The notes beneath the pieces are model-generated. The model made no database searches. It had not been told where the DNA came from and saw only the letters and a list, made by a program, of their open reading frames with translations. Of a DNA stretch of 64,000 nt, positions 12,201-20,056 are shown one piece after another. This stretch comes from Pollutibacter soli (GTDB lineage: Bacteria > Bacteroidota > Bacteroidia > Chitinophagales > Chitinophagaceae), in NCBI GenBank assembly GCA_029269725.1, contig JARJHS010000008.1:1-64000 (forward strand), written 5' to 3'. Numbering within the stretch: position 1 is the first letter of the stretch; the number at the start of each line of letters is the position of its first letter. Made by a program: the position numbers and the translations under genes.

Positions 12201-15196
12201 GTTACATTGTGACAGTACGTTCTGGACTCAGAAAAAATGGCAAGCGTGTACGTGCCCGGCAGCAACCGGCATATCTGGATCTGTCCTTGTTTATTCAGAC
12301 ATTCCTGCAGCAGCCCTTCTGACGTCATTTTCGTGCTGTCTTTTCTGACGTCAAATGGAAATACAGTACCCCAATACCCTTTGGTATCAATCTGCAGATA
12401 GCTTTCCTGTGTTGTGGTAAACACATAATAAGCTACATGTTTCATATCCGGAGAACATGCTTTAATCGGATGCTTTGAAAATGGCGTATCAGGAGTACAA
12501 TTGAAGTTTTCGGTACGAAGATTATAAGTCTGATAAGTTACCGGATAGGCAGCAGTAGAATTTGATTGTGCACCCCATTCAATCAGGTAGGGTTTTTTTG
12601 TATTGGTGTCGATGGATGCTTTATAAGGTCGGTTGAACTGCGGTTGTGGACAGGCTTCTGCAAGCGTGATGGTAATCTGATTTGAAAATCCTACTTCTGA
12701 AACCTGCGTATTGAATTTGCCCAATGGATCAGAATAAGAAGGTCCATAGGTTGATGCAATGATGGTGTACCAGCCGGCAGGAAGTGGATTACACTGGTCG
12801 GTAACCCCACCATTTTTGAAGCAACTGCTCCAGCCGGCAACGGGAGAAAGCTTATCAACTCCATCGGTGATTTTGCCATTCAGTAATGTAAGATAACCGG
12901 CATAATTATAGTAGTATCCGATTCCTGCACTGATATTGATCAGCGACGGTTTGCTGAGATAGAACTGGCGGAAAATATGTTTCGTATAACCGTTACAGGT
13001 AGTAAGGTTTTTGATCATGTCGCCATTGTCTTTACAGCTGAATGTGTCGATGTCGCTGTAAAGAGTCATTGAGCCTTTCTTCATTGCAGTATCCCAGATA
13101 CTGCCCATGTTCTGCGCTGTAGCTGGTGTAAAGTGCTCAGTGGTATAAGTTGCGGTTGTATATTTTATATTCGATGCAGTACCGATAAAACCAGGCCCTC
13201 CGAATGTCGCATGGGTGTAAGTTCCGGGAGTGACACATGCCGAAGTTCCGGAGTTGGAATACCACATACAATTCGTCCATTGTTTAAGCCCGGTAATTCG
13301 CTGCGGGAAACTGAATTTATTCTGTGCAGTAGCAAGCGCATTGGCATCGCCCTGGTATAAAATGGAATAGGGAATGGTGGCCTCTGAAAAGATGATGCTC
13401 ATACTATCTTTCACAGAGAACTCACGATAGATAACTTTGGTAGTATCGTTATTGTAATTACAGACAATTCCTGCAGGAAGCACGGTATTAGCGCAACCAA
13501 AAGTGTCGGGCTTGGCTGTATATGAAGTATTGTTTTTCAAGGGTTGCATTTCTCCTCCGGAGACATTGATAAAGTCAACTTTATCTTCCGCAGCAAGAGA
13601 GAACTTATTTGATGGATTAACCGTTTTTGCTACCATATAAACATTGACGGTCTGCCCAAGGCTGCTCATCAGGCACTGGGTATAATTCCCGGTATAAAAA
13701 TTACTTGTATAAAAATTAGTTGCAGGAACGGCGCTATCGGATCCCATCACCTGTAATACATAGTTCCCCGGATCAAGACAAGGTAGCGTATTGTTGTACT
13801 GATACGTTGCAATCAGATTTGCCGGATCAAGATCAGTACAATCTGTAGTCAGGCTTTGTTTGTAAACACGTAATAAAATATAAGGGCTGCATGACTGTGT
13901 CGCGTAAATCTGGAGAGTCGTGGTTTTGGCAAGTGTAAAACTGAAAAAGGTACTTAGGTTATATCGTGTGTTATTGAAAATGACACCTTTCTCCGGCATC
14001 GATTTCGGGCAGCTATGTTCGCTGTGTCGGGCGTTACATGCCAGCTGATCTGAAAAATTATGACTCACTCCATTATTATCTGAAGTGATTACACCCAGTT
14101 TATTTGAAGCGGGCATGGTCGTTACAGGGTTATGACCTTTAGTTGGTCCTGTACCATCCCACACCAATGCAAGTTTGTAATCTTCAATAACATCTTTATG
14201 AAACAGTAACTGGACAGTATAAACCTTGTTGGTTTTCAACTGTCCGCAACTGTATATTTTTCTGTCATAGCCATAATAACCGCCGATAAGACTATCACAA
14301 CCTCCAATCTGTGTAAGTCCGCCAGTCCCTGCTGCCGCTGTTACATCACCTTCATACAAACGATATCCCACAACGCGACGCGGATAGTTGTAAACCATGT
14401 TAGAAGGTCCGAGCCAGACACTGAAGTAGTCAAAATAATCAGGTGTGGTGAACGTATGCCATGTACTTTTAGTAAAGTCTTTGAAGGATCCGTTGGGAAG
14501 ACACACTTCACCTGCATTTTCGATCGACTGGCACTCCACATGAAAGGTGTTTACAGTCATTCTGTTTGCAGACACCTTGCCGAATTTCATAGCCGTTTTA
14601 GGCTTATCATATTCTGCTCCTGTTGTATCTGTGACATCGAGAGTTATATAGATCGGACCATTAGCATTGTTATTTGAACTCACCTGAATCAGGTAGTCGC
14701 CTTTATCAATACAGGGATGTTGCGTCCAACCGAAAGTTTCAATCGGCGTAAACTTGGTGGCGAGTTCGGGATTGCCGGGAAGACATTGATTGGTTTTAAA
14801 AACAGCGAATCCCACATTGCCTGCCTGTATCGCACTTCCGTTCTGACTGAGTGTTACCCTTACTGCCCGTGTTGTGGGAAGTGAAAATTTATACCAAACT
14901 GTTTTTTTATTGATTCCACCCGTGCTGAATGATTGAACAAAATATTCTCCGGTCTGTGTTGTTGCTTTAGTCAGATCAGATTGTGCGGAAGTGAATTTCC
15001 CCAAACCGAATCCATCACTGCCGAAAGCGATTTCCGTGGCTTTGCTGCAGTCATTATTTGCTGGTTGAGCAACTGCGCCAATGCAAAAGAATAACGTTAT
15101 AAGCAGAAAGAAAACCTTCCTCAGCCGGAGATAAATGCTTCGTGAATCGACATATCGGTTGTTCCTAACAGTTATTGCAGGACGGGGATGGATCAT
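6248..15196 (-). CDS. Giant secreted repeat adhesin with type-B T9SS (gliding-motility-associated) C-terminal domain
   Basis: Secreted or surface protein of 2982 residues. A signal peptide follows a 26-residue N-terminal extension (hydrophobic run about 27-44). Residues about 45-1500 hold a series of cysteine-containing beta modules, each ending in a strand like CLDPGNYVLQV, CVTPGTY, CRLLPGTYTLAI or CIEPGTYYIMI, resembling pre-peptidase C-terminal (PPC) domains. A PKD-like domain lies near 1530-1620, then three Ig-like modules, then eleven repeats of about 53 residues (about 1827-2405), then Ig/PKD-like modules (VWEWDF-like motifs such as NSFNWNFG and EQWSWDF). The final 95 residues (FIPNTFTPNGDGANDIF, IFNRWGELVF, GWDGVYKGQKLPSGVFVY) are a classic type-B T9SS sorting domain. 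It is probably an adhesin exported with help of the PorP/SprF protein encoded next to it. The exact start is uncertain. Confidence 0.93.
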   Translation of the reverse strand: MIHPRPAITVRNNRYVDSRSIYLRLRKVFFLLITLFFCIGAVAQPANNDCSKATEIAFGSDGFGLGKFTSAQSDLTKATTQTGEYFVQSFSTGGINKKTVWYKFSLPTTRAVRVTLSQNGSAIQAGNVGFAVFKTNQCLPGNPELATKFTPIETFGWTQHPCIDKGDYLIQVSSNNNANGPIYITLDVTDTTGAEYDKPKTAMKFGKVSANRMTVNTFHVECQSIENAGEVCLPNGSFKDFTKSTWHTFTTPDYFDYFSVWLGPSNMVYNYPRRVVGYRLYEGDVTAAAGTGGLTQIGGCDSLIGGYYGYDRKIYSCGQLKTNKVYTVQLLFHKDVIEDYKLALVWDGTGPTKGHNPVTTMPASNKLGVITSDNNGVSHNFSDQLACNARHSEHSCPKSMPEKGVIFNNTRYNLSTFFSFTLAKTTTLQIYATQSCSPYILLRVYKQSLTTDCTDLDPANLIATYQYNNTLPCLDPGNYVLQVMGSDSAVPATNFYTSNFYTGNYTQCLMSSLGQTVNVYMVAKTVNPSNKFSLAAEDKVDFINVSGGEMQPLKNNTSYTAKPDTFGCANTVLPAGIVCNYNNDTTKVIYREFSVKDSMSIIFSEATIPYSILYQGDANALATAQNKFSFPQRITGLKQWTNCMWYSNSGTSACVTPGTYTHATFGGPGFIGTASNIKYTTATYTTEHFTPATAQNMGSIWDTAMKKGSMTLYSDIDTFSCKDNGDMIKNLTTCNGYTKHIFRQFYLSKPSLINISAGIGYYYNYAGYLTLLNGKITDGVDKLSPVAGWSSCFKNGGVTDQCNPLPAGWYTIIASTYGPSYSDPLGKFNTQVSEVGFSNQITITLAEACPQPQFNRPYKASIDTNTKKPYLIEWGAQSNSTAAYPVTYQTYNLRTENFNCTPDTPFSKHPIKACSPDMKHVAYYVFTTTQESYLQIDTKGYWGTVFPFDVRKDSTKMTSEGLLQECLNKQGQIQICRLLPGTYTLAIFSESRTYCHNVTPSIYIDKVGYSRFDHAKNAYDFGVVKADSTWYNGKKGEVNPLNKDRAPSNDFFYCTTGAREKDPNTSACGSAVNDNIYLDKTNNVLHPDNATSPDWYTIDRRNLWYSFQIDKPGTVKVKVENKTPGKTYQYPFSIYKTDADGKLSFVELVSGGGVDSTLTQGLSFVKNNNYYYYCTGYNEVDFFVEPCSFVPTRYYIIVENNNPYPYANSYYMQPNHQVEVSVLVDSASVPRTKFDHYYQTSDMGTISPGTTKKGETDNLTCATGDLTDPQYAYNCQKTLWYKFKTSVTGVLNYRAVLNNTLKYSGDYYIQLFKEVIPGDSTNKGLKHRPSTSTNADNFGTQCIEPGTYYIMITGCGATTEDVYPEIRMEEQAGDFCSRPVVTTLTSISTKIVELSVDCHTIGTDYGEFNPTLSCPPGASTAKYKSSWYRIDVEGKDTLDVTVFINETTNAGSSEIKYRMMTGNCGAMQEQSCVQDALTKNTYKCLAPKTSYYIQVFTPEVNMYNQYVTGKIELNISSVKHVDTCLPGNVCIAVANFDTQFDCTKDKGVQFLNNSTYGSSIAYEWDFGYNNQKSNAVSPVFAYPALTVNKTYNARLVVKNTVCGKTDTAWQTITVPARPSVELGEDTSICTYGASIQLNATSHDGATYYWSNGSATPKATFSYSGKHWVEVKYKNCIARDTLDLFITPIEKKSLQTQALCNVDKVTLSAYRGRGEKYKWNTGATDYYIYTSTPGYYWVDILLDQCMIRDSFLVVSTDLHPLGNDTTICQSNLPWTIDATVSGATSYKWQDNSINPTFKVTKPGIYWLEIQLGGCTFTDTIKVAVDSFKTATVKANICAGQQYTLPSGKKWGTTGTIKDTLYNANGCASLITTLNLTVQEKNEVTLKVALCAGDKVTLPSGLVVNTARQVSDTVRYVSGCDSVITHLTTTLADLKRDSIVALICSGGSYTLLSGKKVSNAGIYSDTLKYAGGCDSLIQTVSLNVYLAGKTTVNASFCSGKSYTLPSGKPVTTAGKYVDTLRSILNGCDSAIITTNLILIPAIKKSINASICAGGTYILPAGRPVKAAGVYIDTIRTDLGCDSIINTVTLSIDDVTRKSNTQSICAGTKVTAPSGALFDKAGTYIDTVRNIRGCDSLISTITVTVVDVVRKNISTTICAGNLYILPSGKSVSKQNQYLDTLKYIAGCDSVIYTVELKVFDPVKENLQIAICTGNSYLLPSGKTVNTAGRHLDTLRNNLGCDSILYTIQLRLIPVTRKDINASICFGDTYTFPSGRKTNLAGNYSDTIRGAGGCDSIITTIKLLVETAERKSVTASVCMGTLYKLPSGFTITLPGTYLDTVKNTRGCDSLITTLVLSNKIATASSIQVTQCTGEIYTLPWGDTTTRSGVFRKTFVNAAGCDSTVTVTITRRAPLTVKISGTPIVCEGGTISLIATANGGMGAGYQYAWSVPGSDNNQVSFIPVAGKQQVMVSVSDGCTVVSAKDTIEIESVKNPVAGFTLNAKSGCAPFTAHFTNTSTATANSFNWNFGNALPQSADRNPTVTFNQPGQYPVRLTVKTASGCTSVFDDTIKVVAKPVIRISGPASICIGSSVNFRATATGNVEQWSWDFANGNHSDQQLPPTQQFNTAGTYHIILTGTAVGSCPDTAIFTLVVNPKPTVTLNTRDIKICRGQSTQLIAGGGVKYSWTPVRGLSDPSIANPVATPLTDVVYTVTVTSEEGCTDTDTVRVRVTQPFTIRATENKTICIGEQVTLRATGAVSYTWTPATGLSSINTAETIAKPEVTTTYTVTGYGTDQCFTSEQQVTITVIPLPEVELGRDTSVYSGDSFIINSKVSNDVVSYTWAPSNTLSCTNCPAPVASPISAITYKLTVANAQGCKASDDLRVSLACSDKDVFIPNTFTPNGDGANDIFYPRGKGIRSVKYLRIFNRWGELVFENKDFNIDDKKAGWDGVYKGQKLPSGVFVYSIQMVCDNGQRIDKSGSIMIVR
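7980..9715 (-). repeat. Eleven tandem coding repeats of about 157 bp (53 residues) in the adhesin
   Basis: Eleven consecutive units share the pattern xxICAGxxYTLPSGKxVxxAGxY then DTLxxxxGCDSxIxTxxLxV. Each carries one Cys near the start and one in GCDS, which could form an intradomain disulfide. Similarity between units is clear in protein but has drifted in DNA. The last unit (nearest 7980) has LPWGD in place of LPSGK. Confidence 0.85.
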
Positions 15197-15416
15197 GGGT
15201 TAATACTTTCGGGTTTCAGCAACAGAAGACTGTTGCAGGGTCAGCATCGGAGGATGGATAGATGGTGTTTCCCGGAGTGGATACGCGGCTTGAAATCGTT
15301 ATTGACAGCGAATAAGCTTTACAGAATCAGGTTAAAATTCCGCAGGTAAGTCAGAGGACAGGGAGATGTTAAAGGTTCGTAAAAATAACAGACAGATTCC
15401 GATTTTGCAAACCGGG

Positions 15417-15453
15417 ATGTTAAACGTTAAGGTTCAACGTTCAACGTATAACG
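15417..15453. repeat. ACGTT repeat at the 3' end of the RNase Z gene
   Basis: Drifted ACGTT words (AAACGTTAAGGTTCAACGT, TCAACGTATAACGT) overlap the last codons of the RNase Z gene, whose CGT-TGA end is part of the repeat. The rest of the 244 bp between the adhesin start and this tract shows no gene. Confidence 0.6.
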
Positions 15454-16346
15454 TAAGTAACGCCTTCTTTTGCGAGTTCTACTTCAGGGAATACCAGTTC
15501 AGCTTCCTGGCGGAAGGCATCCAGTTCTTCATATTTGCTGCTGAAATGCCCGAGGATCAGTTTTTTTACGCCGGCAGTTTTTGCAATGGTGGCCGCTTCT
15601 TTTGCTGTTGAATGAAATCTTTCACGTGCGCGCTCCCTCATTTCATCGAGATACGTCGCTTCGTGATAAAGCAGACCACAACCTTTTACAATTTCTGCTA
15701 TTGATTCATCATAAGAGGTATCGGCAGTGTATGCGTAAGAGTAAGAGGGTGGTGAAGGTTTGGTCACCTCTTCATTTTTTGTCAATATCCCTTCGGAACT
15801 GGTATAATCTTCACCTTCTTTCAGGTGAGGATAAAAACTGGTAGGAACGCCAGCTTTCACTGCTTTATCAGGATCTACTTTTCTTGGTTTCGGTTTCTCA
15901 CGGAAAAGAAATCCCCAGCAGGGAATCCGATGCCTTACTTTGAAACTATGAACAGTAATTTTTCTTTCATCAACCAGCAAACCGGGTTCGCCCAGCGGAT
16001 GAAAATGTAAAGAGTAAGACAGATGTGCCTCACCAACTTTAAACTGCAGGTCAAGAATCTCTTTCAACGGAGCAGGAGCATAGATATGCAGCGGCTCTGT
16101 TCTGCTCGTTAAATTAAAACTGTTCAAAAGTCCCGGCAATCCGAAGTAATGATCTCCGTGGAGATGAGAAATAAATATGTGATTGATACGACTTCTCCGG
16201 ATTTTATACCGGTTCATCTGAATCTGTGTGCCCTCACCACAATCCACCAGGAACAGGTGATCTTCGGTGGTAATTACCTGGGATGTCGGATGCCTGTCGT
16301 GCATCGGAAGAGCAGAATTATTTCCCAGGATGGTTACAGCCAGCAT
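15441..16346 (-). CDS. rnz: Ribonuclease Z (tRNA 3'-processing endonuclease)
   Basis: Metallo-beta-lactamase-fold nuclease that cuts the 3' trailer from precursor tRNAs. The signature HLHGDH (in FISHLHGDHYFGLPGLL), the first metal-site sequence FLVDCGEGTQIQM, the exosite arm (GVPTSFYPHLKEGEDY), HEATYLDE and the late HFSSKY are all present, so the zinc ligands look complete. I chose the ATG at 16346 (MLAVTILGNNSALP) because this matches the usual start of the family; an ATG 15 codons upstream is in frame, but its added residues look non-homologous. The length of 301 residues fits the RNase Z short form. The STAS-like gene lies upstream on the same strand after 458 bp, so an operon is doubtful. 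Confidence 0.95.
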   Translation of the reverse strand: MLAVTILGNNSALPMHDRHPTSQVITTEDHLFLVDCGEGTQIQMNRYKIRRSRINHIFISHLHGDHYFGLPGLLNSFNLTSRTEPLHIYAPAPLKEILDLQFKVGEAHLSYSLHFHPLGEPGLLVDERKITVHSFKVRHRIPCWGFLFREKPKPRKVDPDKAVKAGVPTSFYPHLKEGEDYTSSEGILTKNEEVTKPSPPSYSYAYTADTSYDESIAEIVKGCGLLYHEATYLDEMRERARERFHSTAKEAATIAKTAGVKKLILGHFSSKYEELDAFRQEAELVFPEVELAKEGVTYVIR

Positions 16347-16804
16347 AATTTGTCGCGAGTCAGTAGTCGGAACCCTGCCTGCAGGCAGCACCAGGTGGAT
16401 AAATTGAACTCCTGGGAATTACAAATCCTTACTGATTCTCTTTTGTTTTATTTAACAGATTCAATTCAACTTTTATTTCAATCTGCGCGAAATTCCTTTT
16501 TGAATTTCTGCAGTATAATTCCTTTACGTTTAAATAATGTGCCGCACGGAGCGTGAACGTTTTAATGCCCTTGCAATTACAGATGAATCTGGCATTTTTC
16601 ACCGACACATTAGGCGTTGTTTTTCCAACTACATCAAATTACTTATATCACCTCACACCTTCGGCCTGATGCAAACAGGATGTTTCTACCGCAACACGAA
16701 CGTTTCCTCCCGTTGCAACTGAAGATGAAGCAGGCATTCGCAAAAGCTAACTTATCACTTTCAGCCTTCAACTTTCAACTGCTGCTTACTACTCACTACT
16801 CACT
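16347..16804. other. Intergenic region without a supportable gene
   Basis: The gap between the RNase Z gene and the STAS-like gene. An open frame on the plus strand (about 16149-16556) crosses the RNase Z start and has no domain sense, so I do not call it. The end nearest the STAS gene (about 16752-16807) is a word repeat: read on the minus strand, the stop TGA is followed by AGTGAGTAGTGAGTAGTAAG and then drifted GTTGAAAGTTGAAGG words. Confidence 0.6.
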
Positions 16805-17173
16805 TCACAGATCCAGTTCCCTCTCAATTTCCTCCATCTGCACGATATCCCATGCTTCACTTTCCGTGGGGGTAGTATTGAGTAATTCAAGAATCTCCTG
16901 TTTATCGAGCCACTCTTCAAGCGACGGCTGAAGGCAGCAAAGCACAAGGGATTGTTGTTTTTCGTACGATTGCTGTTGCTCTGCTGCAAGCGATTCGGCT
17001 GCCGGGGCATCCATAGCGATTACGGCAGACATATTGATGATCACATTGCCTGTAACATTTTCACGCGTTTTGTCTAGTATCTGCTTCCATTCTTCTGTCA
17101 TATTGCCAGAAAAAACGGGCTCCTGTATAGTTATGACATGAAATTTTTCCTTGGTATCAATTTTGACATTCAT
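16805..17173 (-). CDS. STAS-domain protein (anti-sigma factor antagonist-like)
   Basis: Small cytosolic protein of 122 residues with a STAS-like fold. It opens with two strands (KFHVITIQEPVFSG), has the helix and strand GNVIINMSAVIAMDAPAAESLA in the position where SpoIIAA-type proteins carry DLS.V.fiDSsgl, and then a strand QSLVLCCLQPSLEEWLDKQ. The usual phospho-acceptor serine appears to be alanine here (MDAPA), so phospho-switching may be lost or may differ; this is inference. The C-terminal tail is acidic (TESEAWDIVQMEEIERELDL). It lies upstream of RNase Z on the same strand. The partner is unknown. Confidence 0.7.
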   Translation of the reverse strand: MNVKIDTKEKFHVITIQEPVFSGNMTEEWKQILDKTRENVTGNVIINMSAVIAMDAPAAESLAAEQQQSYEKQQSLVLCCLQPSLEEWLDKQEILELLNTTPTESEAWDIVQMEEIERELDL

Positions 17174-17374
17174 CCATTCAATATTTCAACTTTTGTTTTT
17201 TCCGAGGATACTCTGCATTTCGGAAATGGAAAGGATCACGGCTCGCACATGCCAAACGCCTCACAACTAATTGAGACCTACCATACAATAAATGCGATAG
17301 CATCTGAGTTCTAAGAACATAAGTCAAAAATATTCGTTATTATTGTATTGCTTCAAAAAATAAATCATGCGCTA

Positions 17375-19912
17375 ATGGATAATAATTTTTCGGCCCAGGT
17401 TAAAGAAATAATTTCTTTTAGCAGGGAAGAAGCGCTGAGGTTGGGTAATGATTTTATCGGTACCGAGCATTTATTACTCGGTTTGATCAGGGAAGGAGAA
17501 AATACGGCCGTTAAAATCCTTAAAAATCTTAACGTAGATCTTTACGAACTCCGCAAGGAAGTTGAATTGGCTGTGAAGGATAAAACCGGAAAAAACATAG
17601 CTAATATCAACAGTCTGCCTTTAACCAGGCAAGCGGAAAAAGTGATACGGGTAACCGTTCTGGAAGCAAAGGCACTGAAAAGTCCTACTGTTGAAACGGA
17701 ACACCTGATGCTTTCTATCCTGAAGAATAAAGAAAATATTGCAACGCAAATCTTAAATCAATTTGACGTGGACTACGATCTCTTCCGTAATGAACTAGGC
17801 GTGGTGAAAAGCAATGATGTCCGGAGCGAGTACACTGATGATCCGGATGATGAATTTGATGATGAAAAGAAAAGCTATTCACAACGCGGAAAACAACAAG
17901 GCAGCGCCGCTGCAAAAAGCAAAACTCCGGTACTCGACAATTTCGGCAGGGATATTACTCGCCTCGCTGAAATGGGATCTCTTGATCCTATAGTAGGCCG
18001 TGAGGCAGAAATTGAAAGGGTATCACAGATCCTATCACGCCGCAAAAAGAATAACCCGATCCTGATCGGTGAACCAGGTGTGGGTAAAACAGCTATCGTG
18101 GAAGGTCTTGCACTGCGCATCGTGCAGCGCAAAGTGTCCCGTGTTCTGTTTGATAAACGTGTAGTATCACTTGATCTGGCAGCATTGGTTGCGGGTACTA
18201 AATACCGTGGTCAGTTTGAAGAAAGAATGAAAGCGATCATGAATGAACTCGAGAAGAACAGGGATGTGATTCTCTTCATTGATGAAATCCATACAATTGT
18301 TGGTGCCGGTGGCGCGAGCGGTTCGCTGGATGCTTCCAACATCTTCAAACCTGCGCTCAGCCGTGGTGAACTTCAATGTATAGGTGCATCTACTCTTGAT
18401 GAGTACCGCATGTATATAGAAAAAGATGGAGCATTGGATCGTCGTTTTCAGAAAGTGATGGTAGATCCGCCAAGTGTGGATGAAACTATCCAGATACTGA
18501 ATAATATCAAGTCGAAATACGAAGACTATCACAATGTGAATTATACTGAAGATGCCATCGACGCCTGTGTGAAACTAAGCGATCGTTATATCACCGATCG
18601 TCTGTTGCCGGACAAGGCTATCGACGTGATGGATGAAGTTGGCGCAAGAGTTCACCTGAAAAATATCAATGTTCCTGAAGAAATTCTGGATCTGGAAAAG
18701 AAGATCGAGGATATCAAGCAGGAAAAAAATAAAGTAGTGAAGAGCCAGCGCTTTGAAGAAGCAGCTTCTCTCCGCGATAACGAAAAACGTTTGCAGGAAG
18801 AGCTTGAAAAGGCAAAGAACAACTGGGAAGAGGAAAGCAAACATAAACGTTTTCCGATCACTGATGAGGCCATTGCTGAAGTAGTGAGCATGATGACGGG
18901 TATTCCGGTAAAACGCATGGTACAGGCGGAAACTGAAAAACTGCGTAACATGTCTGTTGACATGAAAGCGATGGTAGTAGGACAGGATGAAGCCATCGTC
19001 AAAGTGGTGAAAGCCATCCAGCGTAACCGCGTAGGTCTGAAAGATCCGAAGAAACCAATCGGCACATTTATCTTCCTTGGTCCGACCGGTGTCGGTAAAA
19101 CTGAATTGGCGCGTGCGCTTTCCCGTTATATGTTCGACTCGGAAGATTCTTTAATCAGGATCGACATGAGTGAATACATGGAAAAATTCACAGTCAGCCG
19201 TTTGATCGGTGCGCCTCCCGGGTATGTCGGTTATGAAGAAGGTGGGCAGCTTACAGAAAAAGTGAGACGTAAACCTTACTCCGTAATCCTCCTGGATGAA
19301 ATTGAAAAAGCGCATCCGGATATCTACAACATCCTCCTGCAGGTGCTGGATGATGGACAACTGACCGATGGTCTTGGCCGCAAAGTCGATTTCAAAAATA
19401 CACTGATCATCATGACATCAAATATCGGTGTGCGCCAGTTGAAGGATTTCGGTGACGGTGTTGGTTTTGCAACAAATGCACGCCAGGCCACTTCTGATGA
19501 GAATAACAAAGCAGTAATTGAAAAAGCGCTGAAGCGTACATTCTCTCCTGAATTCCTCAACCGTGTGGATGATGTGGTGATCTTTAATTCACTTACGCGC
19601 GAGAATATATTCTCCATCATCGATATCCTGATGAAAGGTGTGATGAAACGTCTGTCAAATCTCGGGTTCTCTCTCGAGCTTACCGAAGACGCGAAGAATT
19701 TTATCGCTGATAAAGGATACGATTCACAATTCGGTGCAAGGCCATTACACAGGGCTATCCAGAAATACCTGGAAGATCCGCTGGCCGAAGAGATCCTCAA
19801 CATGAGTATCAAACCCGGTGATGTAATGATCGCAGACCTGGATAAGGAGAATCAGAAAATCAGTTTCCGGCTGAAAGAAGATTCTGCCAAAGTGGAGAAA
19901 TCTGAAGCTTAG
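17375..19912 (+). CDS. clpC: ATP-dependent Clp protease ATP-binding subunit ClpC
   Basis: AAA+ unfoldase of 845 residues that feeds substrates to ClpP. It has a double Clp N-domain (about 1-145), a first AAA module with Walker A GEPGVGKT and Walker B VILFIDEIHTIVGAG, a UVR-like coiled middle (ARVHLKNINVPEEI to about SLRDNEKRL), and a second AAA module with GPTGVGKTELARAL and ILLDEIEKAHPDIYN, ending in a ClpB-D2-small domain (FLNRVDDVVIFN, YDSQFGARPLHRAIQ). The UVR segment and the short middle domain mark it as ClpC rather than ClpB. I start at ATG 17375 (MDNNFSAQVKEI); an upstream TTG at 17348 in the same frame is less likely. A strong terminator follows. No clpP or mcsB gene is nearby. Confidence 0.96.
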   Translation: MDNNFSAQVKEIISFSREEALRLGNDFIGTEHLLLGLIREGENTAVKILKNLNVDLYELRKEVELAVKDKTGKNIANINSLPLTRQAEKVIRVTVLEAKALKSPTVETEHLMLSILKNKENIATQILNQFDVDYDLFRNELGVVKSNDVRSEYTDDPDDEFDDEKKSYSQRGKQQGSAAAKSKTPVLDNFGRDITRLAEMGSLDPIVGREAEIERVSQILSRRKKNNPILIGEPGVGKTAIVEGLALRIVQRKVSRVLFDKRVVSLDLAALVAGTKYRGQFEERMKAIMNELEKNRDVILFIDEIHTIVGAGGASGSLDASNIFKPALSRGELQCIGASTLDEYRMYIEKDGALDRRFQKVMVDPPSVDETIQILNNIKSKYEDYHNVNYTEDAIDACVKLSDRYITDRLLPDKAIDVMDEVGARVHLKNINVPEEILDLEKKIEDIKQEKNKVVKSQRFEEAASLRDNEKRLQEELEKAKNNWEEESKHKRFPITDEAIAEVVSMMTGIPVKRMVQAETEKLRNMSVDMKAMVVGQDEAIVKVVKAIQRNRVGLKDPKKPIGTFIFLGPTGVGKTELARALSRYMFDSEDSLIRIDMSEYMEKFTVSRLIGAPPGYVGYEEGGQLTEKVRRKPYSVILLDEIEKAHPDIYNILLQVLDDGQLTDGLGRKVDFKNTLIIMTSNIGVRQLKDFGDGVGFATNARQATSDENNKAVIEKALKRTFSPEFLNRVDDVVIFNSLTRENIFSIIDILMKGVMKRLSNLGFSLELTEDAKNFIADKGYDSQFGARPLHRAIQKYLEDPLAEEILNMSIKPGDVMIADLDKENQKISFRLKEDSAKVEKSEA

Positions 19913-19934
19913 GAATTTACAATCTTTAATAGTG

Positions 19935-19965
19935 AAGGTGCCTGAAAAAGTCGGGCACCTTTTTC
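19935..19965 (+). terminator. Rho-independent terminator after clpC
   Basis: Stem AAGGTGCC (19935-19942) pairs exactly with GGCACCTT (19954-19961), with an 11-base loop, followed by a T-run. It lies 23 bases after the clpC stop codon. Confidence 0.88.
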
Positions 19966-20022
19966 GTTTAACGTGTAACGTTAAACGTTAAACGTTGAAC
20001 GTTCAACGTTGAACGTTCAACC
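19966..20022. repeat. ACGTT repeat tract between clpC and the GNAT-nitrilase gene
   Basis: About seven drifted copies of AACGTT words (TTAACGTGTAACGT, TAAACGTTAAACGTT, GAACGTTCAACGTTGAACG) directly follow the clpC terminator. The alternation of TTGAACGTT and TTCAACGTT makes the tract self-complementary. Confidence 0.75.
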
Positions 20023-20037
20023 TTAGTTGTAACTTTG
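20009..20037 (+). promoter_or_regulatory. Bacteroidota-type promoter of the GNAT-nitrilase gene
   Basis: TTG at 20009-20011, an 18 bp spacer and TAACTTTG at 20030-20037 match the -33/-7 pattern. The -33 TTG is donated by the ACGTT repeat tract. The ATG follows at 20057. Confidence 0.5.
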
Positions 20038-20056
20038 ATTCGTAAACGATTTCAGC

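Noticed and set aside
16149-16556. 135-residue open frame on the plus strand over the RNase Z start
   Set aside because: It overlaps a strongly supported gene, has no domain sense and runs into a repeat-rich gap.
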